Made by a program: the position numbers and the translations under genes. The notes beneath the pieces were generated by a model. It saw only the letters and a program-made list of their open reading frames with translations, searched no databases and was not told the origin of the DNA. From Bacteroidales bacterium (lineage in GTDB: Bacteria > Bacteroidota > Bacteroidia > Bacteroidales > BM520), in NCBI GenBank assembly GCA_023230285.1, contig JALNXP010000129.1, positions 1-7,034 of the forward strand: a DNA stretch of 7,034 bases. The letters run 5' to 3'. This document shows positions 1 through 6,386 of this stretch, piece after piece. Numbering within the stretch: the stretch's first letter is position 1; each line of letters begins with the position of its first letter.

Positions 1-1
1 A

Positions 2-559
2 ATTTCAGTAGTCTCCGGAGCTTTCATCATGTTATTGAAAGACAATCCTTATGTACCTTCAAATCTTATGGTATTTGCAGATTGTGCTGTTCACCCTAAT
101 CCGACAGCCCCCGAATTAGCTCAAATAGCTCTTTGTACAGCAAAAACAGCTAAACAGATTGCAGAAATCGAACCACGTATTGCCATGCTGAGTTTCTCTA
201 CCAAAGGCAGTGCAAAACATGAAATGGTAGACAAAGTTGTCGAGGCTACACGTCTTGCAAAAGAAGCTGACCCTTCTTTAGTTATTGACGGTGAACTTCA
301 AGCTGATGCCGCCATTGTAGAATCTGTAGCTAAAAGCAAAGCCCCGGGCAGCAATGTCGCCGGTAAAGCTAACGTACTCGTATTCCCAACTCTTGAAGTG
401 GGCAACATCACTTACAAACTCGTCCAACGTCTTGCAGGCGCAGAAGCTATCGGTCCTATACTCCAAGGTATGGCTGCTCCTATCAACGACTTGTCACGCG
501 GCTGCTCCGTCAGCGACATCGTAAACCTTATCGCTATCACCGCTAATCAATCTAAATAA
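2..559 (+). CDS. pta: Phosphate acetyltransferase (phosphotransacetylase), C-terminal part, 5' end outside window
   Basis: This enzyme interconverts acetyl-CoA plus phosphate with acetyl phosphate plus CoA in the cytoplasm; the next gene, acetate kinase, turns acetyl phosphate into acetate and ATP. The frame is open from the first bases of the window (ISVVSGAF precedes the first Met at 29), so the gene is cut by the window edge and the Met at 29 is internal. About 185 residues of the PTA/PTB catalytic domain are visible. Typical family segments are VFADCAV.PNPT, MLSFSTKGSAKHE, DGELQADAAIV, AGKANVLVFPTLEVGNI, YKLVQRLAGAEAIGPI and DLSRGCSVSDIVN. The last one keeps the Ser-Arg and the Asp six residues after the Ser that correspond to active-site Ser309, Arg310 and Asp316 of the Methanosarcina enzyme, as recalled. 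The stop TAA lies 8 bp before ackA, so the two are almost certainly co-transcribed. Confidence 0.96.
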   Translation: MSVVSGAFIMLLKDNPYVPSNLMVFADCAVHPNPTAPELAQIALCTAKTAKQIAEIEPRIAMLSFSTKGSAKHEMVDKVVEATRLAKEADPSLVIDGELQADAAIVESVAKSKAPGSNVAGKANVLVFPTLEVGNITYKLVQRLAGAEAIGPILQGMAAPINDLSRGCSVSDIVNLIAITANQSK

Positions 560-567
560 TTAATAAT

Positions 568-1770
568 ATGAAAGTTTTAGTTCTGAATTGTGGCAGCTCC
601 TCTATCAAATATCAACTTTTTGATATGCCTAAAGAGGAAGTATTGGCTAAAGGCGTTGTCGAAAAAATCGGTCTCGACGATTCTTTTATCAAACATGAAA
701 AAATCGGAGAAGATAAAATTGTAGTAAATAAATCTATACCTAATCACAAAGTAGGCATTGAATCGGTTGTGGCTTTATTGCTTGATGCTAAAGTCGGTTG
801 CTTGAAATCTATTGATGAATTGGAAGCAGTAGGACATCGTGTTGCGCATGCAGGCGAGAAGTTTAAAAGCAGCGTGAAGATTACAGATGCTGTCATTGCG
901 GCATTAGAAGAGTGTATTCCTTTGGCACCACTACACAATCCGCCGAACTTGGAAGGCATCCGCTCCATGATAGCAGCTCTGCCAAACGTACCACAAGTTG
1001 GCGTTTTCGACACAGCTTTCCATCAAACCATGCCGGATTATTCCTATATGTATGCAATACCGTACGAAATGTATGAGAAGCACGCAATCCGTCGCTACGG
1101 CTTCCACGGCACAAGCCATAGATATGTCTCCGCTCTCGGCGCTGATTTAGCCGGCTTAGACTACAATAACTCAAAGATTATCACTTGCCACCTTGGAAAC
1201 GGCAGCTCTATCGCAGCTGTTAAAAATGGAAAATCGGTAGATACTTCTATGGGTATGACTCCTGTTGAAGGCGTTATGATGGGAACCCGCTGTGGTGACC
1301 TCGACATCGGCGCCGCTCTAAACATCGCTGATTATGAAGGACTTGACATAAAAAAGCTGAACAATTATGTCAACAAAAAATGCGGTCTGCTCGGCATTTC
1401 CTGCAAATCTTCGGATATGAGAGACATAGAAACTGCTGCCGATGCAGGCGACAAAAAATGTAAATTGGCTCTAAACATGTTCGCTTACCGCGTTAAAAAA
1501 TATATCGGAGCTTATGCAGCCGCTATGGGTGGTGTTGACCTGATTATCTTTACCGGCGGAATCGGCGAAAATGATAAACCCTCCCGCGCCCGTATCATGG
1601 AAAATATGGAATTTCTCGGCATCAACTTCGACTTTGACTTAAATATGAAAGTTAGAGGCACCAATATGCTCTCCAAACCCGACTCAAAAGTTAAAGTTAT
1701 GGTCGTAGAAACTAATGAAGAATTAGTTATAGCAAGAGATACAGTCGAAGAAATATCAAAAAAACTGTAA
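568..1770 (+). CDS. ackA: Acetate kinase, full length (400 aa)
   Basis: Acetate kinase makes ATP and acetate from acetyl phosphate and ADP in the cytoplasm (reversible) and completes the Pta-AckA pathway with the gene 8 bp upstream. The length is normal for the family. The two-lobed ASKHA fold is recognisable: the N-terminal signature VLVLNCGSSSIKYQ (residues 3-16), GHRV at 89-92, VFDTAFHQTMP at 146-156, the second signature RRYGFHGTSHRYVS at 175-188, HLGNGSS at 208-214, GTRCGDLD at 239-246 and FTGGIGEN at 328-335. Counting residues, Asn7, Ser10, Ser12, Lys14, Arg91, Asp148, His180, Asn211, Arg241 and Glu384 all sit at the numbers known for the Methanosarcina thermophila active site, so the enzyme should be active. 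One variation: the usual HGGE after Arg91 reads HAGE. No Shine-Dalgarno is apparent; the start is fixed by the signature beginning at residue 3. No convincing terminator follows. Confidence 0.98.
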   Translation: MKVLVLNCGSSSIKYQLFDMPKEEVLAKGVVEKIGLDDSFIKHEKIGEDKIVVNKSIPNHKVGIESVVALLLDAKVGCLKSIDELEAVGHRVAHAGEKFKSSVKITDAVIAALEECIPLAPLHNPPNLEGIRSMIAALPNVPQVGVFDTAFHQTMPDYSYMYAIPYEMYEKHAIRRYGFHGTSHRYVSALGADLAGLDYNNSKIITCHLGNGSSIAAVKNGKSVDTSMGMTPVEGVMMGTRCGDLDIGAALNIADYEGLDIKKLNNYVNKKCGLLGISCKSSDMRDIETAADAGDKKCKLALNMFAYRVKKYIGAYAAAMGGVDLIIFTGGIGENDKPSRARIMENMEFLGINFDFDLNMKVRGTNMLSKPDSKVKVMVVETNEELVIARDTVEEISKKL

Positions 1771-1804
1771 ACCGACAAATATAAATTATATTTTCTACTA
1801 CTAT

Positions 1805-1837
1805 TTGCTGATGTTAAAATTTTTTAATTTATCTTTG
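1805..1837 (+). promoter_or_regulatory. Bacteroidota-type promoter for the 1870 lipoprotein gene
   Basis: TATCTTTG at 1830-1837 matches the Bacteroidota -7 consensus TAnnTTTG exactly. A TTTG ending at 1807 lies 22 bp upstream and can serve as the -33 element; this spacing is at the long end of the accepted range. The -7 box ends 32 bp before the ATG at 1870. This indicates that the lipoprotein gene has its own promoter rather than depending on ackA read-through. Confidence 0.6.
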
Positions 1838-1869
1838 CAGAAAAATAGTATTAACTAAAAAAAGAAATT

Positions 1870-2355
1870 ATGAAAAGATTTTTTATGCCGATTTTACTCG
1901 GATTTTGTTTCGTGGCTTTATTATCTTCCTGTAATAAAGATTTAAAAAACAGCGAAAAATTTGTCGGTACTTATATCGGCACTGAAACAGTGACTGGGAG
2001 TATAACCCTGCAAATACCTATGGTAGGTTCTATCTCCAATCCTATTAATGAAACTTCAACAAGCAACTTTTCCATCATCTTAGGTGAAGAAGATAATGAA
2101 ATCATCATGGTTTCCGGCGAGGACCGCCTTAAAGGTACAGTTTCCGGCAGCACAGTAGTCTTTGATGATATTGTTGAAACTTATTACGAAGATGGCATAT
2201 CCGGTAATATAAAAGTTACTACCTCCGGAGATATTAACGGCGACAAATTTACTTATCAGTCTATTATGACCGGTGATATTTCCGGCTCTATGGAAGGTAT
2301 ACCTGTTACAGGTACCATTAACGCAACAAATTCAGGCGTTGCAACAAAACAATAA
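1870..2355 (+). CDS. Small putative lipoprotein, beta-rich, unknown function (161 aa)
   Basis: The protein starts with a type II signal peptide: MKRFF, a hydrophobic stretch, then the lipobox LSSC with Cys21 as the predicted lipidated residue. It should therefore be anchored to the inner or outer membrane facing the periplasm, or be surface exposed. The mature part (residues 22-161) has no recognised catalytic motif. It is rich in Gly, Ser, Thr and Ile, with alternating hydrophobic/polar stretches and many GDI/GSI-type turns, suggesting an all-beta fold of about 135 residues such as a lipocalin-like barrel. The segment KFVGTYIGT near residues 30-38 and the C-terminal TKQ are echoed in the lipoprotein at 4004-4516, suggesting distant paralogy. 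The gene has its own promoter and a strong terminator, so it is probably monocistronic. Lipoprotein status is well supported; the function is unknown. Confidence 0.85.
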   Translation: MKRFFMPILLGFCFVALLSSCNKDLKNSEKFVGTYIGTETVTGSITLQIPMVGSISNPINETSTSNFSIILGEEDNEIIMVSGEDRLKGTVSGSTVVFDDIVETYYEDGISGNIKVTTSGDINGDKFTYQSIMTGDISGSMEGIPVTGTINATNSGVATKQ

Positions 2356-2378
2356 AAACAGCAATTATGCTGATTAAG

Positions 2379-2410
2379 AAAAGACCGATTATATTAGTCG
2401 GTCTTTTTTT
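2379..2410 (+). terminator. Rho-independent terminator after the 1870 lipoprotein gene
   Basis: AAAAGACCGA (2379-2388) pairs perfectly with TCGGTCTTTT (2398-2407) around a 9-nt loop, and the right arm runs into a T tract ending at 2410. It lies 23 bp after the stop codon and separates the lipoprotein transcript from the hydrolase gene. Confidence 0.92.
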
Positions 2411-2451
2411 ATATTTATCACTTTAAATCTATATTTTTCAACTCTTTATTA

Positions 2452-2459
2452 TATCTTCG
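2452..2459 (+). promoter_or_regulatory. Probable -7 box for the 2495 hydrolase gene
   Basis: TATCTTCG differs from the Bacteroidota TAnnTTTG consensus at one position and ends 35 bp before the ATG at 2495. No clear TTG -33 element is present at the expected distance, so the promoter is inferred mainly from position: a strong terminator lies just upstream and the gene needs its own start. Confidence 0.45.
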
Positions 2460-2494
2460 CAATGCTGATGAATTAACTTTCTAATAAAACATCT

Positions 2495-3886
2495 ATGAAA
2501 AAATCTATACTTATCTTTTTAATTATCACCATTACCTCTTGTCTTTATGGACAAAATATAATCGACACTTGGAATACAAAATTAAATGTTAACGGTCAGT
2601 CTTTAGCTATTGTAATACATATAAAAGACACGATTGCGAGCCATGTAACTTTAGATTCTCCCGACCAATATGCTTACGGACTAAAATGTGACACAGTATC
2701 TTTTATTGACGACAAAATTTATATCGGACTTTCACAGGCTAAAATAGAGATTAAGGGACAATTTGACAAAGAAAAAGATGTAATTACAGGAAAATTCAGT
2801 CAGATGGCATTTTCTTGCGATGTAGAATTTGTACGTGGAGATTATATAAAGGAAAAAAATGTGCGTCCGCAAGACCCGACAGATTTTCCTTATTATCAAG
2901 AAGATATTTTTGTGACAGACAGCACTACCAGCGTAACTTTAGCTGCTACGCTGACCATGCCTGATGATGTTCAGGCTGAAAGTGTTGTAATTTTAATTTC
3001 CGGCTCCGGCGCACAAAACCGTAACGAAGAAGTTTTAGACCATCGCCCGTTTTTGGTACTCTCCGACTTTCTTACACGCAACGGAATAGCCGTAATACGA
3101 TATGATGACAGGGGTACAGCTGAGTCTACCGGGAATTTTGCCGGCTCTACAACTTATGATTTCGCTGATGACGTTGAAAGTATCGTCAACTACATTCATA
3201 CCCGTAACGAATTGAAAAACATGAAGATAGGTCTTGCAGGACATAGCGAAGGCGGCATGATTGCACCTATAGTCGCAAGTAGACGTAACGACATAGATTT
3301 TCTCGTTCTACTCGCCGCTCCTGCAGTACCTATCACTAAATTATATCACAAACAACTACACGACTTGATGGCGGTAGCCAATACTCCAGAAGAAATTCTG
3401 TCGATAGAAGATAAATTCAACAAAAAAGCTTTTGACATACTTACCAACGACAAATTATCCAAAGAAGAGAAATATGACAAATGTGTAAAGTTACGCAAGA
3501 AAAGTTATCTGAAATATCCGGAAGGATGGATTGGCAATATGGATGTTGACTTAAGAAGCAGCGAAGAAATATCGATGTATATGTCTCCGTGGATGTACGA
3601 ATTTATAAATTTCGAGCCGGCTGTTTACCTGTCGCAGATTAATATTCCCGTGCTTGCATTAAATGGAACCAACGATTTACAAGTAAATTGCGACCAAAAT
3701 TTTGATGAGATGAATAAGATATTGCAGAAAGCAGGAAATACAAATTATAAAATTATGAAACTTGAAGGACTAAACCATATTTTTCAGAAATGTATTTTCG
3801 GAGCACCGGCGTTATATGCAAAAAACAAAGAAACATTTAATGAAGATGCGATGAAAATTATCGCCGAATGGATTCATAAAATGTAA
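2495..3886 (+). CDS. Secreted alpha/beta hydrolase, serine aminopeptidase/esterase-like (463 aa)
   Basis: This is an exported serine hydrolase of the alpha/beta fold, closest in layout to EstD/S33-like bacterial esterases; the substrate cannot be told. A signal peptide covers residues 1 to about 20. It may end at the lipobox-like ITSC (Cys16, lipoprotein) or just after LYGQ (signal peptidase I); both are plausible. Residues about 21-115 form a beta-rich N-terminal domain (TWNTKLNVNG, KGQFDKEKDVITGKF) like the accessory domain seen in such esterases. The catalytic domain runs from about 130 to 463. It shows an oxyanion-hole segment SGSGAQNRNE at 169-178, RYDDRG at 202-207, the nucleophile elbow GHSEGG with Ser251, the acid Asp394 in NGTND, and the base His428 in GLNHIF. 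A helical insert at about 280-370 probably forms the lid. All three triad residues are present. Where relatives often read DRGxGxS this protein has DRGTAES. It is transcribed alone, between two lipoprotein genes. Confidence 0.9.
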   Translation: MKKSILIFLIITITSCLYGQNIIDTWNTKLNVNGQSLAIVIHIKDTIASHVTLDSPDQYAYGLKCDTVSFIDDKIYIGLSQAKIEIKGQFDKEKDVITGKFSQMAFSCDVEFVRGDYIKEKNVRPQDPTDFPYYQEDIFVTDSTTSVTLAATLTMPDDVQAESVVILISGSGAQNRNEEVLDHRPFLVLSDFLTRNGIAVIRYDDRGTAESTGNFAGSTTYDFADDVESIVNYIHTRNELKNMKIGLAGHSEGGMIAPIVASRRNDIDFLVLLAAPAVPITKLYHKQLHDLMAVANTPEEILSIEDKFNKKAFDILTNDKLSKEEKYDKCVKLRKKSYLKYPEGWIGNMDVDLRSSEEISMYMSPWMYEFINFEPAVYLSQINIPVLALNGTNDLQVNCDQNFDEMNKILQKAGNTNYKIMKLEGLNHIFQKCIFGAPALYAKNKETFNEDAMKIIAEWIHKM

Positions 3887-3914
3887 ATAATATTTATATT
3901 TTAATTTTTTATAC

Positions 3915-3922
3915 TACTTTTG
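3915..3922 (+). promoter_or_regulatory. Probable -7 box for the 4004 lipoprotein gene
   Basis: TACTTTTG matches TAnnTTTG exactly. It lies about 80 bp before the ATG at 4004, implying an untranslated leader of roughly 75 nt that is very AT-rich and shows no clear structure. No TTG is found 17-23 bp upstream, so the call rests on the -7 box and on the absence of a better candidate in the 117-bp gap. Confidence 0.4.
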
Positions 3923-4003
3923 TAGCCTATTTTGATTTTTGTTTTGAACAAATACAAAATAAATAAATGAAATTATATATTTAATTACTTAATAAACAGA
4001 CAG

Positions 4004-4516
4004 ATGAAAAAAATTATTTTATTATTTCTCGCAGTTACAATGATAGCTGTAGTAGGCTGTAAAGATGCGTGTAAAAACGTAAACTGCTTAAATGGTGGAA
4101 CTTGTGCAGATGGCACTTGCAATTGCGCCGAATATTACGAAGGTACAAATTGTGAAAATGCTTGGAATGTTAAATTTGCCGGAGACTGGGTCGGCACCAT
4201 TGAAGGTATAATAGATCCTATTACATGCACAATAACAGCAGCCGATAAGCCAAACCTCATCAATTTTAACGCTGACATCAACATTGTTTTACCATCAATG
4301 ACATTATCGTTACCGATATCCGGCGAAAACTTTGTGCTTACAACAACTAACACATTTACAATACCGCAAATGCCTGTAGAAATTGAAGGATTTGAGGGGT
4401 TAGAAGTAATCGGAAATGGCTCATTAGTAAACGGAACTCTTACTGTTACCATAACACCGTTACTTAATGGCACTTCAATTGGTATGAACTACGTTTTTGT
4501 TGGTACAAAACAATAA
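4004..4516 (+). CDS. Lipoprotein with an N-terminal EGF-like module (170 aa)
   Basis: A type II signal peptide (MKKIILLFLAVTMIAVVGC) puts the predicted lipidated cysteine at residue 19. Four residues later a compact EGF-like module begins: Cys23, Cys28, Cys34, Cys39, Cys41 and Cys50, with spacing C-x4-C-x5-C-x4-C-x-C-x8-C and the typical LNGGTC and YEGTNC segments. These six cysteines should form three disulfides in the periplasm or on the cell surface. Residues about 55-170 form a beta-rich domain with no catalytic motif, opening with KFAGDWVGT and ending in GTKQ, similar to the lipoprotein at 1870-2355. Within it, Cys73 is the only other cysteine. EGF modules usually mediate protein or glycan contacts, so an adhesive or scaffold role is possible but is inference. 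The gene ends just before a strong bidirectional terminator. The start is set by the signal peptide. Confidence 0.88.
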   Translation: MKKIILLFLAVTMIAVVGCKDACKNVNCLNGGTCADGTCNCAEYYEGTNCENAWNVKFAGDWVGTIEGIIDPITCTITAADKPNLINFNADINIVLPSMTLSLPISGENFVLTTTNTFTIPQMPVEIEGFEGLEVIGNGSLVNGTLTVTITPLLNGTSIGMNYVFVGTKQ

Positions 4517-4534
4517 AACGACTATTTAAAAACT

Positions 4535-4572
4535 CACAAAAAAAGCTGCCTGTTCAGGCAGCTTTTTTTGTG
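4535..4572. terminator. Bidirectional terminator between convergent genes
   Basis: Arms 4535-4552 and 4555-4572 form a perfect 18-bp inverted repeat around a 2-nt centre. The core is GCTGCCTG/CAGGCAGC, flanked by seven A on the left and seven T on the right, so each strand reads as a GC-rich hairpin followed by a U run. It sits 18 bp after the stop of the EGF lipoprotein gene and 3 bp from the stop of the convergent M56 peptidase gene, and should end transcripts from both sides. Confidence 0.95.
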
Positions 4573-4575
4573 TCA

Positions 4576-5910
4576 TTATTGTTCCTCCGGCGTTGGAAGA
4601 AAAAACTTGAAAGGTATAGTATACTTAACTCTTACAGTCTCATCTGCATTTTTTCCCGGGTTCCATTTTGGCATCAGATTCATGACACGTAAAACTTCTG
4701 CATCACACTCCGCACTCAGTCCTCTCAATATTGTAACATTCGATACAGAGCCATCTTTCTCAACAACAAAAGCCACAAAAACAGTTCCGCTTATTTTATT
4801 AACCTTAGCTGCCTCGGGATATTTAATATTATCACCAAGAAATTTGGTAAGTGCCGCTGTCCCACCGGGAAAAGAAGGTGATTCACTGCACATCTGATAA
4901 ACAGTAGTATCATTAGCACCACCATTGATTACACATTTTACAGTTAAACTGTCATCACTAATCGGAATGTCTGTACCACAAGACAAAGCAAATTTGCTGT
5001 CAACACTGTTGTCGGGGCGAGCAGTTACACAAAACACAGCCATCAAGACTGCAACTACAGGCAGAGCAAAAGCCACTTTTGCTACTGACCAAGATCTTTT
5101 TTTCGTTTTCATCATTTTTATACGTTTAAGGGTTAGTTTATGACTAAATGCGTTGCCAAGCAAAGAGAAGTTCATCCCAGTCGCCTGATACAACATAAGT
5201 TTCATGTATTCACTTTGACGGATGCTACTATCTAAAACAGCTTTATCTGCAATAAATTCGTGAACATCTTTCAACTCCTTCCTGAATAAATAAGCAAAAG
5301 GATTAAACCACTGCAATATTATCACCAACTCCGCAATCAACAAATCTATACAATGATGCTGTTTTATATGCTCCTCTTCATGAATGATAATTTGATTAAA
5401 TTCTAAGCTGTTATAATCTTCTTCATTAATAACAAGATATTTGAAAAAAGAGAAAGTATTAATATCTTTATCTGTAATAACCAAAATGTAACCCGATTTT
5501 CTTTCCTTCGGAGATTTATTTATGAAAACAAGCAACTTGCCAAGTTTATATAAAAACAGCAAAAAAGAAACAGCAACACCTGCCAAATAGATATATGCAC
5601 AAACAGATAAAAATGACAGCGACATAAAAAAATCAAATAACGATTTATCAGGATTTTTGACAAATTCATCTAACATGATATTCGGCATTATATTCTGATC
5701 AAGCGGCTTATAATCAACGGCTGCATCAACAACTACATTTATATTGATGAATGAAATTGCCAAAGAAAACAGCAAAGAACCGACAATAAACCAACGATTA
5801 CGCTGAAAATCGGCATCTTTTCTTAAAAAGAAAAAATAAACACCGTACAAAGTAACCACTGTAACAAAAGACGGTACAACAAACGAAATTATTAAATTCA
5901 AGACATCCAT
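4576..5910 (-). CDS. BlaR1-like M56 zinc metallopeptidase with TonB C-terminal domain (444 aa)
   Basis: This is a membrane signal transducer of the BlaR1/MecR1 family: its cytoplasmic metalloprotease domain would inactivate the repressor encoded just upstream when a signal arrives. Numbering is from the ATG at 5910. Hydrophobic helices lie at about 2-29, 39-60, 95-130 and 276-296. Between helices three and four is the zinc site HEEEH (177-181), with the third ligand probably Glu218 in EFIAD, and the family segment FSFFKYL. After the last helix a linker carries Cys311, Cys326 and Cys341, followed by a TonB C-terminal domain (about 345-436; FPGG, YPEAA, GTVFVAFVVEKDGSV, PGK, V.Y.IPF.F). There is no penicillin-binding domain and no SxxK motif after helix four, so direct beta-lactam acylation sensing is unlikely. 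A longer frame starts at TTG (5931), abutting the repressor stop; the ATG 21 bp inside is preferred because it begins right at the first helix. Confidence 0.92.
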   Translation of the reverse strand: MDVLNLIISFVVPSFVTVVTLYGVYFFFLRKDADFQRNRWFIVGSLLFSLAISFININVVVDAAVDYKPLDQNIMPNIMLDEFVKNPDKSLFDFFMSLSFLSVCAYIYLAGVAVSFLLFLYKLGKLLVFINKSPKERKSGYILVITDKDINTFSFFKYLVINEEDYNSLEFNQIIIHEEEHIKQHHCIDLLIAELVIILQWFNPFAYLFRKELKDVHEFIADKAVLDSSIRQSEYMKLMLYQATGMNFSLLGNAFSHKLTLKRIKMMKTKKRSWSVAKVAFALPVVAVLMAVFCVTARPDNSVDSKFALSCGTDIPISDDSLTVKCVINGGANDTTVYQMCSESPSFPGGTAALTKFLGDNIKYPEAAKVNKISGTVFVAFVVEKDGSVSNVTILRGLSAECDAEVLRVMNLMPKWNPGKNADETVRVKYTIPFKFFLPTPEEQ

Positions 5911-5931
5911 AATCAATAAAATTAAGAACAA

Positions 5932-6342
5932 CTATTTTTCACTTTCTTCAATTTGCTTTTGCAATAAAGATTTCAATTCCTCTATCTCTTTGATAGACAA
6001 ATTTTCTCTATTAGCAAAACAGGAAATAAAACTCCCGTAGGAATTATTAAAATAATTCTTGACAAAAGAATTTAGAAAATATGACGAATATTCGTCTTTA
6101 AATATCAGGGGAAAATAACGATTCGATTTACCGAAAGTTTCGTGACCGACAAAACCTTTTTTCTCCAAAATTCTGACGATAGTCAAGATTGTATTATAGG
6201 CAGGTTTTTTAACATCCGTAACACTATCTTGCAAAGCCGAAACTATGTCGTTTGCAAAACCTTGTTTCAGCTTCCAAATAATCTGCATTACTTCTTCTTC
6301 TGCTTTAGTAAGCTCTTTTATTGTCTTCATAAATTGCATCAT
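5932..6342 (-). CDS. BlaI/MecI/CopY-family transcriptional repressor (136 aa)
   Basis: This is a winged-helix repressor of the BlaI/MecI family, expected to bind palindromic operators as a dimer and to be inactivated by the protease encoded next to it. The N-terminal DNA-binding domain covers about residues 7-80: LTKAEEEVMQIIWKL, KKPAYNTILTIVRILEKKGFV (helix-turn-helix recognition region) and NRYFPLIFKDEY (wing and linker). The C-terminal 50 residues, ending EELKSLLQKQIEESEK, are the helical dimerisation part. No Asn-Phe dipeptide, the cleavage point known in staphylococcal BlaI/MecI, is present. Three ATGs are candidate starts (6342, 6339, 6330). The promoter's -7 box ends at 6356, so the first would have a leader of under about 10 nt; the ATG at 6330 (MKTIKELTKAEEE) agrees best with family starts. 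The gene is first in a two-gene operon, 21 bp before the peptidase ATG, and is probably autorepressed through two operators. Confidence 0.93.
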   Translation of the reverse strand: MMQFMKTIKELTKAEEEVMQIIWKLKQGFANDIVSALQDSVTDVKKPAYNTILTIVRILEKKGFVGHETFGKSNRYFPLIFKDEYSSYFLNSFVKNYFNNSYGSFISCFANRENLSIKEIEELKSLLQKQIEESEK

Positions 6343-6355
6343 TATTATTTCGATG

Positions 6356-6386
6356 CAAACGTATAACTAATTTTTTAGTTATACAA
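6356..6386 (-). promoter_or_regulatory. Promoter of the BlaI/BlaR1-like operon
   Basis: Read on the minus strand, TTG (6386-6384), a 20-bp spacer and TACGTTTG (6363-6356) form a good match to the Bacteroidota promoter TTG-N17-23-TAnnTTTG. Transcription should begin only a few bases downstream, near 6350, leaving a very short leader before the repressor gene. The spacer is filled by a palindromic operator, so repressor binding would directly block polymerase. Confidence 0.75.
6361..6384. promoter_or_regulatory. Operator O1, perfect palindrome in the BlaI-like promoter
   Basis: GTATAACTAA (6361-6370) and TTAGTTATAC (6375-6384) are perfect inverted copies around TTTT. The core AACTA-N6-TAGTT (6365-6380) is repeated in O2. 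The site lies between the -33 and -7 elements and overlaps the edges of both, the expected place for an autorepressor of the BlaI family. That this repressor binds here is inference from position and symmetry. Confidence 0.8.

Noticed and set aside
744..1174. Open frames on the minus strand within ackA
   Set aside because: They overlap a highly conserved acetate kinase in other frames and encode no recognisable protein.
1777..1794. AT-only inverted repeat followed by Ts, 7 bp after ackA (possible terminator)
   Set aside because: The stem consists only of A-T pairs with a one-base centre, so it is too weak to call a terminator in DNA this AT-rich.
1846..1857. TAGT-ATTA-ACTA palindrome in the leader of the 1870 lipoprotein gene, resembling operator half sites
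   Set aside because: The half sites are in the opposite order to the AACTA-N6-TAGTT operators and the spacing differs; short AT-rich palindromes are expected by chance.
4568..5143. Open frames on the plus strand opposite the M56 peptidase gene
   Set aside because: They are antisense to a well-supported protein-coding gene and show no recognisable domain or start signal.
5911..5931. TTG start for the M56 peptidase directly after the repressor stop codon
   Set aside because: An ATG 21 bp inside starts right at the first transmembrane helix and needs no rare start codon; the seven extra residues are not needed for the fold.
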